A stretch of 57,877 nucleotides of DNA from the NCBI GenBank assembly GCA_030267965.1, contig BRYA01000034.1:32473-90349 (forward strand), written 5' to 3'. The translations under genes were made by a program, and so were the position numbers. The DNA comes from Triparma columacea. Lineage: Eukaryota > Sar > Bolidophyceae > Parmales > Triparmaceae. Positions 11,736-22,892 of this stretch are shown in pieces (the first letter of the stretch is position 1; every line of letters begins with the position of its first letter). The notes under the pieces are model-generated. The model did no database searches, was not told the DNA's origin, and was given only the letters and a program-made list of their open reading frames with translations.

Positions 11736-12580
11736 TCACCAAGGCAAAGGGATAGGTACGCTCCCTTGAATTTCGCTAGCAGCGATCCAGGCCGATATCG
11801 CAACCATGGCAGCGCGGCCATTCTGAAGCTCACTAAGACGACGGCGGTCAGTCACTTTTATGGATAAAGGATTCCAACCTAGATCACCTGTTAAACCACC
11901 AGGGGTTAATCCAGGGGCTACGCGGGCGTCGGAGACGAGCTGGAGGGGGGAGGGGGGGGGAGTGTTAGTGTTTATAAATTGAACCCCCCCCCCCCCCGCC
12001 CCCCCGCCCCCCTCATCTCTCTCTCTCTTTCTCTCACCTTGCCGTCCTTGTGGGTGAGTTCGTAGATCTCGAAGATGGCGATGAAAGCGAACATCTGAGT
12101 AAGTCCTTCCTTCGGCACATGCTTCATCGCCTCCAGCGGCGTCATAGCCGCCAGGTCCTGAAACTTCACACCCTCGGTAACAGAAAGGTACGTGTGAGGG
12201 GAAATATGATCGAGGGTTAAACCCAACTTGTGGAAGGCGAAACCGACGGTTGCGAGCATGGCGGAGCGACCGTGCTTTAGCTCGGCGGCGCGGAGGAAGG
12301 TGCCGGTGTCGGCCGACCCGTACTCCATGGTGAGCTTGTCCCAGTAGTTCTCACCGAGGAACTTTGGACCACCGAGCCAGGGGGTGGCACCGAAGCAGGG
12401 GACCTTCTGGGGACCGGAGGGGGCAGGAGGGGCCGAAGGTACTTCATCAGATTCGACGACGGGCTCGGTGGAGGCATCTTCGGACATTCTCAAATGTGAG
12501 ATAGAAGGGGTGGCAGACATAGGGACAAAAGCACTGACTGCTAGGGATTGGATTGCGATTAATAGAACAGAGAGCTTCAT
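11736..12580 (-). CDS. fucoxanthin chlorophyll a/c-type light-harvesting protein, two exons
   Basis: Exons 12580-12038 and 11939-11736 join in phase 0 and give 248 residues. The protein starts MKLSVLLIAIQSLAVSAFVPM, a signal peptide with the SAF-P type cleavage motif of ochrophyte plastid proteins. Helix 1 has ELKHGRSAMLATVGFAF and helix 3 has ELQNGRAAMVAISAW. These are the paired Glu/Arg chlorophyll-ligating motifs of the LHC superfamily. GDLGWNPL lies before helix 3, as in FCP-type proteins. It would bind chlorophyll and carotenoid in the thylakoid membrane. The intron has a long C-tract. A TTATAT sequence lies about 30 bases upstream of the ATG on the coding strand and may be a core promoter. 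Confidence 0.93.
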
Positions 12581-13168
12581 TGTGGAACTATTGTGGCACG
12601 AGGGGGATATAAGGGTCGGATGGTGTGAGTGTGTGAGATTTTCAGGGAAAAAGCTTCGACGATGTGGATTAGTTTTGCCACTGTTAGGGTTACACACCAG
12701 GAATAATACAGCACGTTCGAGATTCAAGCTGGAAGATCTATCGAAAGGACCAGATACAGGCAAAAAATCAGCGCACTCACGTCAATAAATGGATTCAAAA
12801 AAACCAAAAAAACAGGGTTGAATGTCAGATCCTGTTTCGAGTCCTTTTTTTAGTGAAGGGTAATTGAAGCAATCGACGCTATCTAACGTGTTTTATTTTT
12901 ACGATCGAATACTTCATCGTACAGCAGCGATTTAAGGACTGGTAAGTCGCGTGATAGCATACGCAAACGCACACTTCTCCTTTTTATTTCATATAGACAT
13001 CCTCAGCCGTCAAAATCACCATCGATATGGTACCAATACGGCAGCAGGAATACAAGCGACAACCCTAACCTTCGAGGCCGCGCCCTGGAGTTTCCCCCCA
13101 CTAGATCCTTTCGTCAGAAAAGCTGCTTCAGTTTTGGTTCGAGCAATTTTATGATTATCTCCTTCTCA
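12581..13168. other. divergent intergenic region
   Basis: This region lies between the light-harvesting gene and the acetyltransferase gene. The open reading frames here have no protein-like features. It presumably holds both promoters. No repeat seen. Confidence 0.5.
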
Positions 13169-14268
13169 ATGGTTTTCACGCTTTCTTCGTACCTCGCAAG
13201 GATAGGTATCCCCCAAAATACCAGTCTCAACCCCTCTGTAGACACCCTCAAGAAGATTATGAATGTGAGTGATCTCAATTCCTTTCATGTGTTCTCTGCC
13301 CCCGACGGCCTGGTCTTTCTTTCCACCCCAATAAATTCTTCACCAAACCCTCCTCCAAACTATCCTCTCACCCTCTCCCTCCCAAATCCCCCACCAATTA
13401 CCCCCATCGACTCGAAAGGCGCACATGAGGAGCATATCCTTTGAGAACATGGATGTCGTTCAGGGCAACCCCATCTCCATCTCTCCTGACGAAGTCTTTG
13501 AAAAGCTCGTCACCCGCGGTCGGGGTGGCTACTGCTTCGAGCAGAACACCCTCCTCAAGAGCGCCCTCGTCGCCCTGCAGTTCAACGAACCCGCGCCGCT
13601 GCTTTGCAGGGTCAGATGGGGAAAAGCCCCGGACCAAATCACACCCTTTACGCACATGTGCTTGTCCGTAGATCTGGGGGAGGAGGGAACGTTCCTTGCC
13701 GACGTCGGCTTCGCCGGCACTAACTCCATGGACCCCATCGACCTCTCCCCCTCCTGCCCTCCCCAAGCAAAGCCGGAGGGCGTTTTCAGAACTGTGAGCA
13801 AGTCCAACTACAGGTACCTCGAAGTGCAGGACCGCTCAGACCCTTCCCAATACCGCGCGCTCTACTGCTGGAACGACGTCACCCCCGCAGAACAACCCGA
13901 CCTCGAACAGAGCAACTGGTTCAGCTTCACGTACCCTCAGGCGAGGTTCACTAGCCAGTTTTTCGCAGCTAGGATTGCCAAGAACGAGAACGAGCGGCAC
14001 CACATCCTGAACGACGAGTATGTCGTAAGGTGAGGGCATTATGGGTTGGATGACACCTGGCAACCCCGCCCACCTATCAAACTCAACCACGAACTTCCCG
14101 CCCGCCGCTGCCCCCCCCTCCACCCGCCACAGGAACATGGCAGGAGAAGTTACCACAAAACGAAAAATTAAAGACCTCGACGACCTCCTCTCCCTCATAA
14201 CAACCAAGTTCGATCTCACCCTCCCGACCGACACAATGTCGCTAGACAAATTCCTCACCAAGTCCTAA
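13169..14268 (+). CDS. arylamine N-acetyltransferase, three exons
   Basis: Exons 13169-13264, 13419-14029 and 14133-14268 are all in phase and give 280 residues, the normal NAT length. The family transfers acetyl from acetyl-CoA to arylamines or hydrazines through a Cys-His-Asp triad. All three are visible: RGGYCFEQN (Cys about residue 71), THMCLSV and DVGFAG. The short first exon (YLARIGIP) and the last exon (GEVTTKRKI, the C-terminal strand region) match the family ends, which supports the two introns. A slightly earlier ATG at 13151 is possible. Confidence 0.9.
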
Positions 14269-14323
14269 AATAAATGTATGTACAAAAACTACTTTTCCTT
14301 TTCTTTTCATTATATACATACAA

Positions 14324-17209
14324 TTATTTATCGCCAACCCTGCTCCCGAACAGCTCAACCCCTTCCATCCCCCCAACCCCCCCATCCATTTCCAGTGCAT
14401 GCAAGTACGCCACGATCTTTCTGCTGATTGTGACCTCCTTCACTAGCCCTTCCACCTTATCCCCCGTCGTGTGCTTGCTCTTAACGCTCCACTTGCTGGT
14501 CGTCTTCTCGCTCCCCTTCCCCCCCCCCGGGCGCTTCCTGCTCCTCTCACTCACACTCACTTCCCTCCTCACGCTAGAGTCCTTCACCGACCATTCCCCC
14601 ACCCCCTCGTTGTACTTGTGGCTGCCGTAGTGGTGCCCCCTCCCTCTATCGGTCCTCATGCTTATCCAGAACTCCAGGTCCAGCAGCTGCTGCGCGCATA
14701 TCATCAGGTGCCAGTTGAACGTGCTGACGGCAGGTTCCCCCAGGACCACGACGATCGCGTGGGCCCTGTCCAGTATCCCGCTTCCCAAGCAGTACGTTCC
14801 GTGTTTTTGATCGAACTTCTCACACCACTTGACCAGCTTATCGAAGTCCTCATGGAGCTTGTTTGCCCCGGCAATGTTGAACCCGCACTTGGTCATTGAC
14901 AGGTGCTCGAGGAATGTCTCCAGGACGCGGGTGAAGGAAAGCTTGATCGCGAGCTTGCCCCCCCAGATGTCGTCGAAGGACTCGAATATGCTCTCCACCA
15001 GCTGGGTCCCGATCCCCTGGTTATCCTGGACCCTCTTACTCGAGTGTCCCAGCAGGCCGTGTCCGTGCCCCCCCTCGTTGAAGTAGTGCTTCGTTATGTG
15101 CTTCTCGCAGATGCACTGGGCGATGTAAGCGGAGAGCTCGCCGACGCTCTCCTGGGACTTGCAGGCCAGCAGCGCGATGCTGTCGCAGTTCTGCTTCAGG
15201 AGACCCATCTCGACTTCGTCTTCCCCCCCCTCCCCAGCGTTGTTCTGGCCCACCAAGTCCAAAAATGCTTGCAAGCTATTGGATATCGACTCACAGTCAC
15301 AGCCGACCATGCACATGCTCTCAATCTTGACCTTTGAGAAGCGGTGGCTCTTCAGAGCCTCGCTCTCTACGCCTGAGTACAGCTTACCATACACCTCGTT
15401 GCTCCACCTGAGGAAATCGTCGGCGACGACCAACACACACTGGATCAAAAAAGCCTCTAGTGTGCTTCTGTTGTTCCAGTGGAGCGCCGAAATCAATTTT
15501 CCCCAAATCCGAGTGACGGTCTCCAAGAATTGCGAGCAGAGAACTCCTTGCTCCGTGACTACTTCCGGGGTTCCCTTCTCTCCTTTCGACTGCCTTTTCG
15601 TGACATCGGGGCTGACCGTGTGACTCATAAACTCTGTCATGAGCTTGATAAGAAGCACCTGCTCTTCCTCCCCCTCTCCGTCTAACTGGGCAGTCTGCAT
15701 CTCGACGTAGTTCTGGTACTTTCCCAAGTAGGACTTAATACTGTCTTCGTCGATGTTCAGCAGGCATAAGCCCTCCATCCTGTCTGTGTTGGGGAAATAA
15801 ATCTTGGAACTCGAAGAGTGGTCCACCGGTTCCTTCATAGCGTTATCCGCCCAGACGTTCACCCTCGTCCGCATGGTAAGCACGAGTTCTTCCACGACTT
15901 TCTCAGCCCCAACCACGTTTCTGTCCTTGCACATGTGAACCGCAATCTCTATCGCGCTTAGCGGGCACTCCACAACTAGGGGGGATATTAGCTTGTTCGC
16001 GCTTCCCTGCAAGCCCACAAACCTCAGGGCACTCAAGGTCGCCTCAGTCCCCTTGACGCCGCTCAGTCTAATGCTGTCGGAAACCTTCCTGAAGATCATT
16101 GCGATCACGCTCATGAGCTCATTCAGCAACATCTTGAGATCCGCATCTTCACTCAACGCGTCCAAGAGCGCATCCATTCTGGCCACGGACACACATTGGT
16201 TATAGATAGAAAACATCTCACTGTTCTCCACCATTATCTCAGCCACTCTATTCACCTTCTCGACGATGTCCACCACCGCCACCTCCTTCCGCGCAAAACT
16301 GTTGCCCATAAGCCTCTTGCTCTGGGAACTTTTAAGCATCGTCAGCCTTTTCACCTCCGAATCGACCTCGTCATGGAACTCCACCGCTCTCTTGAGGTTC
16401 TTGACCACTGCCTTTTTTATGCTAAGTAGCGCCATCATTGAAATCTTCTCTTGCGTCTCCTCGTACTTCTTTTTGAGGGCCCTCTCTTGGTCGCTCACAA
16501 GAATGTCTTGCCGGTGACTGACGCTATCCTCCTTTAAGAACCTCCGCAGCTTGTCCCTAGCGAGCATGGCCACAACCTCCTTTAGGGCGTCATCAAATAT
16601 GCCTATCGTCACGTTTCCTGAGTCGAGGGCCTTCTTGACTGTCTTCACCATGCTCTGCGGGATGTTGATTTGCTGGTTGCTCCCCTGCTTGACGAACTCT
16701 TTGAACATCTCCTTCGCCTTCTTCTCCATCTCCGCCCCCTCCCCAAGCTCTTTGAACTTGGTCACCTCCACCCAAAAGTGGAAGCTCTCCTCCGCGAACT
16801 CCTTTACCAAGAACTTCTCCAGCAAGTCTCTCATCTCGGTGTCGTTCAGTACCCTCAAGACAACCTCGCTACTAATCCTCTTGGCCTCATCTCCCTGGCT
16901 CTCAAACTTCATCTTCAGTGTTATCAAATCCTGAAGGTCCTCCACGGCAATGGGTAAATTGATCATTCCGCTCAACCCCTCATTTTGGATGGACAAGCTT
17001 TTCCTCTTGGCAATGTCCCTTAACAAAACGTTAGGATCAACAGCATCCATGGAAGACTTCCTAAATGACATGTTTCGACCCTTCACCTTCGGTGAGTCGG
17101 AAGACTTGGACTCCGAAGGCTGGGCAGCAGCCCCCCCCCCCCCCGCACCCTCTTCCTCAGGAGTGCTGGCCAAACTGGCCGGAGGTTGGTCAACAGTTGA
17201 GGTCTCCAT
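14324..17209 (-). CDS. large RGS-domain protein
   Basis: A single exon of 961 codons from the ATG at 17209; the frame is open to 17416, but the upstream part looks like 5' UTR. Residues about 118-228 form an RGS-like domain (LLEKFLVKEFAEESFHFWVE, then a helical segment ending DKLRRFLKED). In animals and fungi this domain accelerates GTP hydrolysis by G-alpha. The remaining 700 residues are mostly helical with no family I can name. They include Ser-rich basic patches near the C-terminus. The N-terminus is a disordered Gly/Ala/Ser segment containing a C-tract in the DNA. It is divergent from the phosphatase-asparaginase gene about 260 bp away. Confidence 0.75.
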   Translation of the reverse strand: METSTVDQPPASLASTPEEEGAGGGGAAAQPSESKSSDSPKVKGRNMSFRKSSMDAVDPNVLLRDIAKRKSLSIQNEGLSGMINLPIAVEDLQDLITLKMKFESQGDEAKRISSEVVLRVLNDTEMRDLLEKFLVKEFAEESFHFWVEVTKFKELGEGAEMEKKAKEMFKEFVKQGSNQQINIPQSMVKTVKKALDSGNVTIGIFDDALKEVVAMLARDKLRRFLKEDSVSHRQDILVSDQERALKKKYEETQEKISMMALLSIKKAVVKNLKRAVEFHDEVDSEVKRLTMLKSSQSKRLMGNSFARKEVAVVDIVEKVNRVAEIMVENSEMFSIYNQCVSVARMDALLDALSEDADLKMLLNELMSVIAMIFRKVSDSIRLSGVKGTEATLSALRFVGLQGSANKLISPLVVECPLSAIEIAVHMCKDRNVVGAEKVVEELVLTMRTRVNVWADNAMKEPVDHSSSSKIYFPNTDRMEGLCLLNIDEDSIKSYLGKYQNYVEMQTAQLDGEGEEEQVLLIKLMTEFMSHTVSPDVTKRQSKGEKGTPEVVTEQGVLCSQFLETVTRIWGKLISALHWNNRSTLEAFLIQCVLVVADDFLRWSNEVYGKLYSGVESEALKSHRFSKVKIESMCMVGCDCESISNSLQAFLDLVGQNNAGEGGEDEVEMGLLKQNCDSIALLACKSQESVGELSAYIAQCICEKHITKHYFNEGGHGHGLLGHSSKRVQDNQGIGTQLVESIFESFDDIWGGKLAIKLSFTRVLETFLEHLSMTKCGFNIAGANKLHEDFDKLVKWCEKFDQKHGTYCLGSGILDRAHAIVVVLGEPAVSTFNWHLMICAQQLLDLEFWISMRTDRGRGHHYGSHKYNEGVGEWSVKDSSVRREVSVSERSRKRPGGGKGSEKTTSKWSVKSKHTTGDKVEGLVKEVTISRKIVAYLHALEMDGGVGGMEGVELFGSRVGDK

Positions 17210-17471
17210 CAGGGAACTTACAGCACAACCCGAGCGATAGGGGCTTGGGTCGCTGGCACACGCGGACCCCAGACGTACTACGGGTAAAATATATAGATCG
17301 TTAGCCTTCTCACTATGGACCCCTTCTGCCCTCGTTGTGAGGGGTTGAGACAAAAACACCCAAATCAAGCGGACCCAAACAAACAAAACTGTTTTGACCC
17401 CCCCACGGCTCAACACGATCTTTACGCCACATCACGCGCTCAATACACCATAGAATACTCCTAAACCAAGT

Positions 17472-18875
17472 ATGGAATACGACGACGACGATGAACGCTC
17501 CAAAGAATCCAACCTCACCCCCCGAAAAACTCTTTCCCGGGGGAAAAAGCATCGGCCCAGGCCACCCCCGAAGAACCAACCGCCGCCTCAGGAGGAGTAC
17601 AAGGGTGGGGGCGGGGCGACTTCGAGAGAAAGAGAGGTGGAGACGGGCGGGAGCCGGCCTTTGTCGTCATCGGCCAAGGGGAGGCCGCTCCCCAAGCAGC
17701 CCTTGTCGGCGAGGAATAGGTTCAACTTCGCTCCCCTCAGCAAGAGAGACAATGTTATATTCGGGGCCGAGCGCCCTGGTTACGTTAGGCCGAACCCAGA
17801 CCAACCATCCACTCCGAGGGGCCCCCTCGTTCCGGTGCCTGTGGTGGAGCAGTGGTGCAAGGAGATGAAATCGAAGGGAATAAAGAGGGTCCTGACTCTC
17901 CTTAACGACAATGAACTGAGCTTCTACTCTGAGGACCTGGTGGAAACGTATGGCAAATACTTTGCTGAGGTCATTGTCCTGCCCCAGAACAGCAGCGCAA
18001 CCTTGCACGTTGTCCTCGACGCCTTCAGGGCCGCCGAGGACAGCGATGAGCCAATCGTTGTTCACTGCTCGACGGGCCAGGGGCGCACCGGTACGATATT
18101 AGCGTTATGGCTGCACCATAGGTACAGCCTGCCTATTCCCGCCGCTGTTACTGAATGCATGGAATTTGCGAGCGGAAACGGGGCCATAAGGAAGCCCTCC
18201 ATCGAAGCTCTAATGCAACTGCTACTTGGGTCCGCCCAACGCATCCTGCCACACATCCGTAACATGCAGCCGCAGAGGGAGAACGGAAACCTCCGCGGGC
18301 AGACACCGCGCAGCCAACCGGGGCAGCAAACATCAGCAGGGAATACCCCGTCTGCGACGCCAAGGCTCGACGCTAAGCTCCACATCAGTTTTATTCAGAC
18401 CGGGGGAACCATCGATAAGGACTACCCCAAGTCAAAGGGCGGCTACGCCTTTGAAATTACCGACCCTGCAGTGGAGCGCATCATAAGGAACGTCGACTGC
18501 GCCTTTACTTTCGACATCACAACTGTCTGCAAGAAGGACAGCCAGCACATCGAAGACGAAGATAGAGAGGAGCTAGTAAAGGCCATAGAGAAGAGTGACA
18601 GCCAGAGATTCATTGTTACACACGGGAGCGACACCTTGATCGAGACGGCGAAGTACCTGGACCGAGCTGGCCTGAGCGTCGGCAAGGTGGTGATTCTCAC
18701 GGGCGCCATGAGACCAGAGCACTTTAGGAACTCTGACGCTCACTTTAACGTCGGCGTTGCGATGGGAGCAGTCAACGTGCTTTGGAGCGGGGTTTATGTA
18801 GCCATGAACGGGCGCGTCGTGGAAGCTAGCAGAGCAAAGAGGGACCAGAGGACGGGTATGTTTGCGTTAAAGTAA
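17472..18875 (+). CDS. dual-specificity phosphatase fused to a small L-asparaginase-type domain
   Basis: A single exon of 467 residues. Residues about 84-265 are a protein-tyrosine or dual-specificity phosphatase: FGAERPGY at the start and the P-loop HCSTGQGRTG with catalytic Cys199 and Arg205. Residues about 303-467 match the short single-domain bacterial asparaginase family of roughly 165 residues: QTGGTIDKDY, VTHGSDTLIETA, ILTGAMRPEHFRNSDAHFNVG and YVAMNGRV. Both nucleophile-region Thr motifs (TGGT, HGSDT) are present, so activity is plausible. The first 80 residues are disordered, basic and Pro-rich. I know of no standard protein with this order. No intron or stop lies between the domains, so the fusion is real at the DNA level. 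Confidence 0.88.
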   Translation: MEYDDDDERSKESNLTPRKTLSRGKKHRPRPPPKNQPPPQEEYKGGGGATSREREVETGGSRPLSSSAKGRPLPKQPLSARNRFNFAPLSKRDNVIFGAERPGYVRPNPDQPSTPRGPLVPVPVVEQWCKEMKSKGIKRVLTLLNDNELSFYSEDLVETYGKYFAEVIVLPQNSSATLHVVLDAFRAAEDSDEPIVVHCSTGQGRTGTILALWLHHRYSLPIPAAVTECMEFASGNGAIRKPSIEALMQLLLGSAQRILPHIRNMQPQRENGNLRGQTPRSQPGQQTSAGNTPSATPRLDAKLHISFIQTGGTIDKDYPKSKGGYAFEITDPAVERIIRNVDCAFTFDITTVCKKDSQHIEDEDREELVKAIEKSDSQRFIVTHGSDTLIETAKYLDRAGLSVGKVVILTGAMRPEHFRNSDAHFNVGVAMGAVNVLWSGVYVAMNGRVVEASRAKRDQRTGMFALK

Positions 18876-18972
18876 AATTCAGGTTGTTCTTACGGCAATA
18901 CCATTGTGACCATTCATTTCATCTTACCACCAGTAATCCATTTTGGCGTAAACATCCTCTAAAGTAAATAAT

Positions 18973-18992
18973 CCTAACCCTAACCCTAACCC
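18973..18992 (-). repeat. short interstitial telomeric repeat
   Basis: About 3.3 copies of CCTAAC (TTAGGG on the other strand) lie in the 204-bp space between two convergent genes, about 39 kb from the chromosome end. Confidence 0.85.
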
Positions 18993-19079
18993 TTCACACG
19001 CCTAACATCCTGAAAATTAAACCCCCTAAAAACGCTTTTAAAACCCGTTGTTGTGGGGTTGGCTCAGTTGTCCTAGTCC

Positions 19080-20321
19080 CTAAGGGAAGAGCTCATTCGA
19101 AATGCGGTCACCCAGTGGCATTGCAGTTTTGAGAGCATCCTCATCGGCTTTTGTAGTCCAACAAATTACGCCAACCTTGCCCGGGGCGGGGGTGAAGGGG
19201 ACCATCAAATCATACACACAATAAGCTGGGTTGTGGACTGGCAGGTGGACCTGCAAGTCGCAGTCTGTCAGCTGCATTAAGTTTCGTGCGAAGGAGGACC
19301 AATTCGTGACCATGGAGAAGCTGGCGCTGTCCAACCCTACCATCCACCTACAGAAACCAGGAAGGGGCTTTGTCGTTGGCTTGTAGGGGGTCGTCGAGAG
19401 CATCTTTCGAAGGGATGCAGGGGTACCGAAAGTAGTGTCATCCAGCGAGAGCGCACTAACATAGTTACCAGCAAAATCCTGGCCAATCCCTGAAACTTTG
19501 CCACGGCAGTCGAGACCCATCATTCCAATCCTGGACTTGGTCACCGTCATGAAGCCAGACGTCAGAACATCATTCGTCGAGACATAAGCCACGCCACCCT
19601 CCTTGGCACCGGCCGTCTTTGCAGCGGTATTCTTCTCCTCGTCGACGTAGAACCCCGAGCAAGACACCCCACGGCAACCAAGCATATTGGGCATCATGGC
19701 GAAAGTATACATCGCCATCGCTCCCGGAGAGTCGGCCCAAACGAGTTCCTTCTCGCCACACAATTTCCTCATGTTTTCTCGGAATGAGTCAACCCTTGTC
19801 GAGACCAGAGCAACAACGTCAGCCCCGGGAGTGAGCATATTGAGAACATCATAGTACGTGCGCCCATCAGCGATAACGTGCGACATACTAAACACCACTG
19901 CAAACTCATTGTCGTCCATTTCAAGAATCTTCAGGCTTGTACAAGGGCCTTTGGTCTTAAGGAGGGTATACCCGTCAGGAACATTTAGTTTGTGCGTGTA
20001 GATCTCCGTGCAGATGGTAACGTACGAACCCTTCGAAGTCAGGGGCGACTTTTGAGAAATGCAGATGTTGTCGAGGTCTCCTGAGGTTGGGACGGCCGGA
20101 AATTTCATATCTTTACCGTCAAGATGGGCGCATAGCCACGGATTGGACTCAACGACCTTACTTAACTGCGCTTTAATGATATCTAATGCTCTCTTGGAGT
20201 CACCTTTGTAAAACGAGATGGTCGTGATGCCAAGTTCTTGCATAAGACCTCCTGCTTCATCCTTAAGAAGCGCGATGGAGGCCATTTGTTTCAATTCGTC
20301 ACCAGTATCAACTTTTGCCAT
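19080..20321 (-). CDS. BAHD/condensation-like acyltransferase
   Basis: A single exon of 413 residues. HVIAD at residues 148-152 (within FSMSHVIADGRTYYDVL) is the HxxxD active site shared by CoA-dependent acyltransferases of the chloramphenicol acetyltransferase, BAHD and condensation-domain superfamily. A later DFAGNYVSA is the type of structural motif that follows in this fold. No signal peptide is seen, so a cytosolic enzyme is likely. Donor and acceptor cannot be named. Similar single-copy genes in protists are often annotated only to superfamily level. Confidence 0.72.
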   Translation of the reverse strand: MAKVDTGDELKQMASIALLKDEAGGLMQELGITTISFYKGDSKRALDIIKAQLSKVVESNPWLCAHLDGKDMKFPAVPTSGDLDNICISQKSPLTSKGSYVTICTEIYTHKLNVPDGYTLLKTKGPCTSLKILEMDDNEFAVVFSMSHVIADGRTYYDVLNMLTPGADVVALVSTRVDSFRENMRKLCGEKELVWADSPGAMAMYTFAMMPNMLGCRGVSCSGFYVDEEKNTAAKTAGAKEGGVAYVSTNDVLTSGFMTVTKSRIGMMGLDCRGKVSGIGQDFAGNYVSALSLDDTTFGTPASLRKMLSTTPYKPTTKPLPGFCRWMVGLDSASFSMVTNWSSFARNLMQLTDCDLQVHLPVHNPAYCVYDLMVPFTPAPGKVGVICWTTKADEDALKTAMPLGDRISNELFP

Positions 20322-20555
20322 GTAGCGTAACCTAACAACTGTTGAAAACCTAACTGAAAAACCTAACTATTGTGTTTTTCCGCTGTTGATAAGTTGTTCG
20401 GAAGTTGACCTGATCGGACCTGTTGAATGAGAGTTAGTTGTTGCAAAGAAAAAGGAAATTTCTCAATGCGGCGAATCCGTAGGAAAAAGGCTGCTGGAGG
20501 AAATGTCACGTCCAGCCTAGTTCCCAACCACGCCGCACCCTTTTCACACCTCAAG

Positions 20556-22751
20556 ATGTCTGACCTAACCCCGGCTTCAGACTGGGTGAGGGGGAATCCG
20601 AAGCTCAAGGAGGTCACGAAAAAGTATAGGAAGGACAAAGGGAAAGGTATCGAGTCTATTACGTTGAAGAGAGCATCGAAGAAACAGAGCGATGGCGTCA
20701 GGCAGATAGTCAAGAAACTAAGTGTAAGAGGTGGTGGGTGGGAGGGGGGGGGAGGGGGGGGGAGGGGGGGGGGCAGGATTACCGGGATCGGGAATTGGGA
20801 GGCGGCGATTGTGTGGCAGGATAACGGTAGCGGGACTGCCTTCCCTAACACTAACCCCCCCATTTCCTGTGTGTACCCGCTCCGCTAACCCTAACAGGAG
20901 GCCGCCCCCACTGACGAACCCGGGTATTGGGAGCTTAAGCTACTCCTGGAGCAGCAGAAAGATGTTTCAGCACAGATGGCTCTCGTTCAGGCGGCGAACC
21001 GCAACATGAACGTCAGGAGGGCCCAAGTAAGACAAGACCTTGACAAGAAGAGAATGAATTTGGACAAGATGAACATCTTCACGAAGCATGCCAACGAAAC
21101 TAGGACGAAAAACGAGCTGGCAGGTGAGATGAGCTGCGTGGAAGGGGCCAGAGAAACGATTTTCTCTCGCCACGGTGCCCTAACCTAACTCCCTTCACCC
21201 CCCCCCACCCCCACTCTCCGCTGCTCTCTTCATGCGCTCACCGCAGTCAAGATTCACCGAGATCACAACCTCAGAAAGGTGCTGAAGGAAGTGAAGATAG
21301 TATCACGTCGCCGCAGGGGCATCGCGCCGGGAGCTACAACGGACAAAATATTAAACTCTTTCACTCCCAAAGTTCCCCCAAAGTACAAGGTTCTTGCAGC
21401 TCTTGAAGCTTCCCAATACTCGAGGCAACTCATCGACGAAGACTCGCTCAGAGCCTACAACAAGGTGATAAAGAGGGCGGACACGGTAAAGCGAATGCAA
21501 CGAAAGGCAGGTGGCGCATTTTTGATGGAGGCTGAATTTTTGGAAGGTGACATTGACCAGCGATCAAACGACGACGAGGAATTCTCGGTGGCATCGTCTA
21601 TTGGTTTCAAGAGCGCTAGCCAGCCAAAGAGAGAAGACAAACATGCCGTGATACTGCCGCCGCTCCCCTCCCTTGAGGAACGATACGGCGTGGGAAAATC
21701 AAAGTTCAGCTCTGAGCCGGTTTGCCTCAATTACGAGGGCGTCGCCAAAAGCCTCGAGAGGCTGGAGGAACAGCTCAAGGAAGATATTTCTCAAGGAGCA
21801 GGCAAGCAAGAGGACGACATGTCGTCGAACCTCTCGATTGCATCAGTTTATACGAACCACACTGGAGTGATGAGTTTCGGTGCAAGGCAGCTGAAGAAGA
21901 GGAACCTGATTCTCTTGAAAAACATGCAAATTCCAGATCCGAGGATCAACACTAATGATACGAGGAAAAAGGCGGCAAAATCCCAAACGTCACTGGTGGA
22001 GGTTGAGAAGTTTGTCCAGTTGGAGGAGGATTATGCCAGTAACAACGAAGATGTCATGGAGGAGCTGACCAGGTGGTACCACCACAACGGACTCGGGGTA
22101 GGCCCCGAACTCAACGTCATCCCATTCACGAGGAGGGCGACGAATAATGTCTCAGGTAACGACGATTTCAGAGGTCGGATGAGGGCTGTTTGGGATTGCT
22201 GTAGTCTCCTTCCCGTTCACCTCAGGATGGACACTGAACTACTTTTTGAAGAAATCAGCAACCTGCCCAAGCATGAGAGGAACGATACTTATATGCTCGA
22301 GGAGTACTGCCGGACGTTCGAGGTCGCCATAGACAGTCTCTTCCACCTGCAGGTCATGGCACTCAAGTACGAGGTCGAGAAAGGCCTAGAGGAATTGAGA
22401 GCCTTGAAGGAAGATGGTACGAAGAGAGAAACTGCGACGAAAAATACGGAAGATGAAGACGAAAAGGTCAAGAAGGAGAGTTCCATCGCCACATGTCTAC
22501 CTTCAGAGACGATAGTCTTTCTCATGAGCTGCGATTTGTACGTGTCACCGGTTCCCAAGCTAACGCCTTGCCAGTGGATACAGTCTATAGCGAAGGCGAC
22601 CATTGACACGACGATCGGAGACTTGCATCGCATTTCGGTCCTCAGCGAACAATTGGGAAATTACAAGGTGAAGAGGTGGGCGAGTGAGGTAAGGAGGAAG
22701 TTCATCGACGAGTCCCTCTACGGCATCCCCAAGAAGCAACCGGAGGAGTAA
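20556..22751 (+). CDS. coiled-coil protein of unknown function, three exons
   Basis: Exons 20556-20723, 20898-21123 and 21247-22751 join in phase and give 632 residues. Introns start GTAAGA and GTGAGA; the first has long G-runs and ends with CTAACCCTAACAG. Exon 2 is a heptad-like helix (RQDLDKKRMNLDKMNIFTKH). The third exon begins basic (KIVSRRRRGIAP), then has an acidic or disordered part and a helical C-terminal domain. I do not recognise a family. An upstream in-frame ATG at 20427 exists, but MSDLTPASDW at 20556 looks like the better start. Confidence 0.7.
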
Positions 22752-22892
22752 GAGAGGGGAAATATCGGGAGGGTTCTCGGGGTGGAAAATAACCCCAAAT
22801 GTTGTTGTTGTATTAAGTCAATCATAAATCATTTCGTTACAGATTTTGAGTTGTTCAATGTAAGCTGCCCTAGTACAAACGCCCCTCGCCCC

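Noticed and set aside
12951..13154. Possible first exon of the acetyltransferase gene
   Set aside because: The NAT family begins at about the ATG used (13169); no similarity or splice site supports an upstream exon.
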